Positions 13,561-14,470 of a DNA stretch of 14,470 nucleotides are shown piece by piece. The position numbers and the translations under genes were made by a program. A model generated the notes under the pieces. The model was not told the DNA's origin. It ran no database searches and saw only the letters and a program-made list of their open reading frames with translations. The stretch is from Opitutia bacterium (lineage in GTDB: Bacteria > Verrucomicrobiota > Verrucomicrobiia > Opitutales > Opitutaceae): positions 1 to 14,470 of the forward strand of contig PMKA01000541.1 in NCBI GenBank assembly GCA_003157575.1, written 5' to 3'. The first letter of the stretch is position 1. Each line of letters starts with the position of its first letter.

Positions 13561-14470
13561 TCAATACCCGCCGGTATCGACGGGGGGACGCAGCTTGCCG
13601 AGATCGAGCGAGGCGTGCGAGGCGATCGAGTTGTAGGCCAGCTTCATGTATTCGACGGTCAGCTTCCCCACTTCATGAGGCAGTTGCTCCCAGTAGTTTT
13701 CGGAGAAGCGGGCGTCGCCGTGCACCGCGGCGTAGACCAAGGCCTCCGGCCTGCCGAGCGACAGCTCGATAAGGTGCTCGTTCAGCTCCTTGAGCTTGTC
13801 GGTGTACTCCCTCCGGTTCTCCTCGAATTCGACGAGGGCCTTGGCGTAGGGCTGGTAGGGGATGTCCTCGGCCAGGCCCCAGGCGGTTTCCTTGGCCGTC
13901 GATTGGGCCACGCCCTTGTAATACTCCTTCAGCTCCGGAACGAAATAACCGCCGAGCCCGGCGATTTTCCGGGCGGTTTCCCCCGGCATGGGGGACGCGG
14001 CGGGGCCTTCCTCGAGCAGGCTGCCTGCCGGGGCTGGCGCGGGCGGGGGTGGCGTCACTTGTGTGCCGCCGCGCAGGTCGACGACGGAGGTATCGCCACC
14101 GGTTGGCTGTGACAGCAGGGCGGCGATCGTGGAGGCGTCGGGGTTGGCCGGCTGACCGAAGAAGCTGTTGCCGGTCTTGACCTCGAAGGCGCCGTCTAGT
14201 CGCTCACCGACCTCCGCGTCGCGGGAATCCCAATCGGCGCGATAGTGCTGGGCCTGCTGGATATGCGCCTGCCGGGCCAGCTCCTGCTGCACGCGGAAGG
14301 CCTCTGCCTGGGCCGCAGCCTGTCGTTGCGCGGCTTCGGCGGCGGCCTGTCGTTGCGCGGAGTCATCGGAAAAAAGGCTGTTGATCAGCGCGTCCGCGAC
14401 GGTGCTGGCCACGGTCATTTGCAATTCCTGCCTGAACGCCGCGTCGGCGTCGTAGCGCGGCTTCACCACC
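13561..14470 (-). CDS. Unidentified protein with Ala/Gln coiled coil (5' end probably outside the window)
   Basis: The frame is open from the window edge to a TGA-type stop at 13561 and gives at least 302 residues. It begins at the edge with GTG GTG AAG, which could be a start but is more likely internal, and no signal peptide is visible. In order: a helical segment (VASTVADALINSLFSDD), an Ala/Gln/Arg-rich coiled coil (about 36-75) built partly from a repeated AQRQAAA unit, an acidic region with FEVKTGNSFFG, a proline linker (TPPPPAPAPAG, about 138-148), and a helical C-terminal half with many Tyr and Glu (KEYYKGVAQSTAKE, EFEENRREYTDKLKELNEHL). No family is recognised. It is the first visible gene of the run that continues into the three module lipoproteins, so a linked role in the envelope is possible. 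Confidence 0.72.
   Translation of the reverse strand, partial: VVKPRYDADAAFRQELQMTVASTVADALINSLFSDDSAQRQAAAEAAQRQAAAQAEAFRVQQELARQAHIQQAQHYRADWDSRDAEVGERLDGAFEVKTGNSFFGQPANPDASTIAALLSQPTGGDTSVVDLRGGTQVTPPPPAPAPAGSLLEEGPAASPMPGETARKIAGLGGYFVPELKEYYKGVAQSTAKETAWGLAEDIPYQPYAKALVEFEENRREYTDKLKELNEHLIELSLGRPEALVYAAVHGDARFSENYWEQLPHEVGKLTVEYMKLAYNSIASHASLDLGKLRPPVDTGGY

Overview
This is a GC-rich bacterial window (about 65% G+C by eye) with short intergenic gaps, many ATGA start/stop overlaps, weak or absent Shine-Dalgarno sequences and palindromic REP-like intergenic repeats. Together with several lipoprotein genes carrying clear lipoboxes, this suggests a Gram-negative, possibly a verrucomicrobium of the Opitutales type. 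The lineage is an inference from style, not from a marker gene.

Layout. (1) 1-1129, plus strand: the end of an unidentified gene, then an aminoglycoside-phosphotransferase-fold kinase, then a REP-like inverted repeat (1190-1246). (2) 1337-2787, plus: an exported two-domain VOC/glyoxalase-like protein, translationally coupled to a small lipoprotein with four His/Pro/Gly 16-residue repeats and a Gly/Ser tail. (3) 2914-4772, plus: a PlsC-type acyltransferase coupled to a PAP2_C (sphingomyelin-synthase-like) membrane enzyme. (4) 4797-4909: a composite palindromic element between convergent genes. (5) 8882-5006, minus: a compact marR-lplT-aas operon in which both junctions are ATGA overlaps. LplT flips lysophospholipids inward and Aas re-acylates them. 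Two 12-bp palindromes, 20 bp apart, lie just upstream of marR and look like its operator. (6) 9353-8922, minus: a decayed radical-SAM gene. (7) 9445-10548, plus: a membrane protein made of two similar halves, followed by a strong hairpin shared with the convergent operon. (8) 14469-10627, minus: four genes in a row. The last three are lipoproteins with the same roughly 120-residue C-terminal module behind different N-terminal domains (one of unknown fold, two ankyrin), and the two ankyrin genes form a tandem duplication.

Functionally, the centre of the window is a phospholipid remodelling island: two acyltransferases, a head-group transfer/phosphatase enzyme, a lysolipid flippase and a dedicated MarR regulator. 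The most unusual part is the right-hand lipoprotein cluster, whose constant C-terminal module is not one I recognise. No rRNA, tRNA, CRISPR array, integrase or intact transposase was seen.
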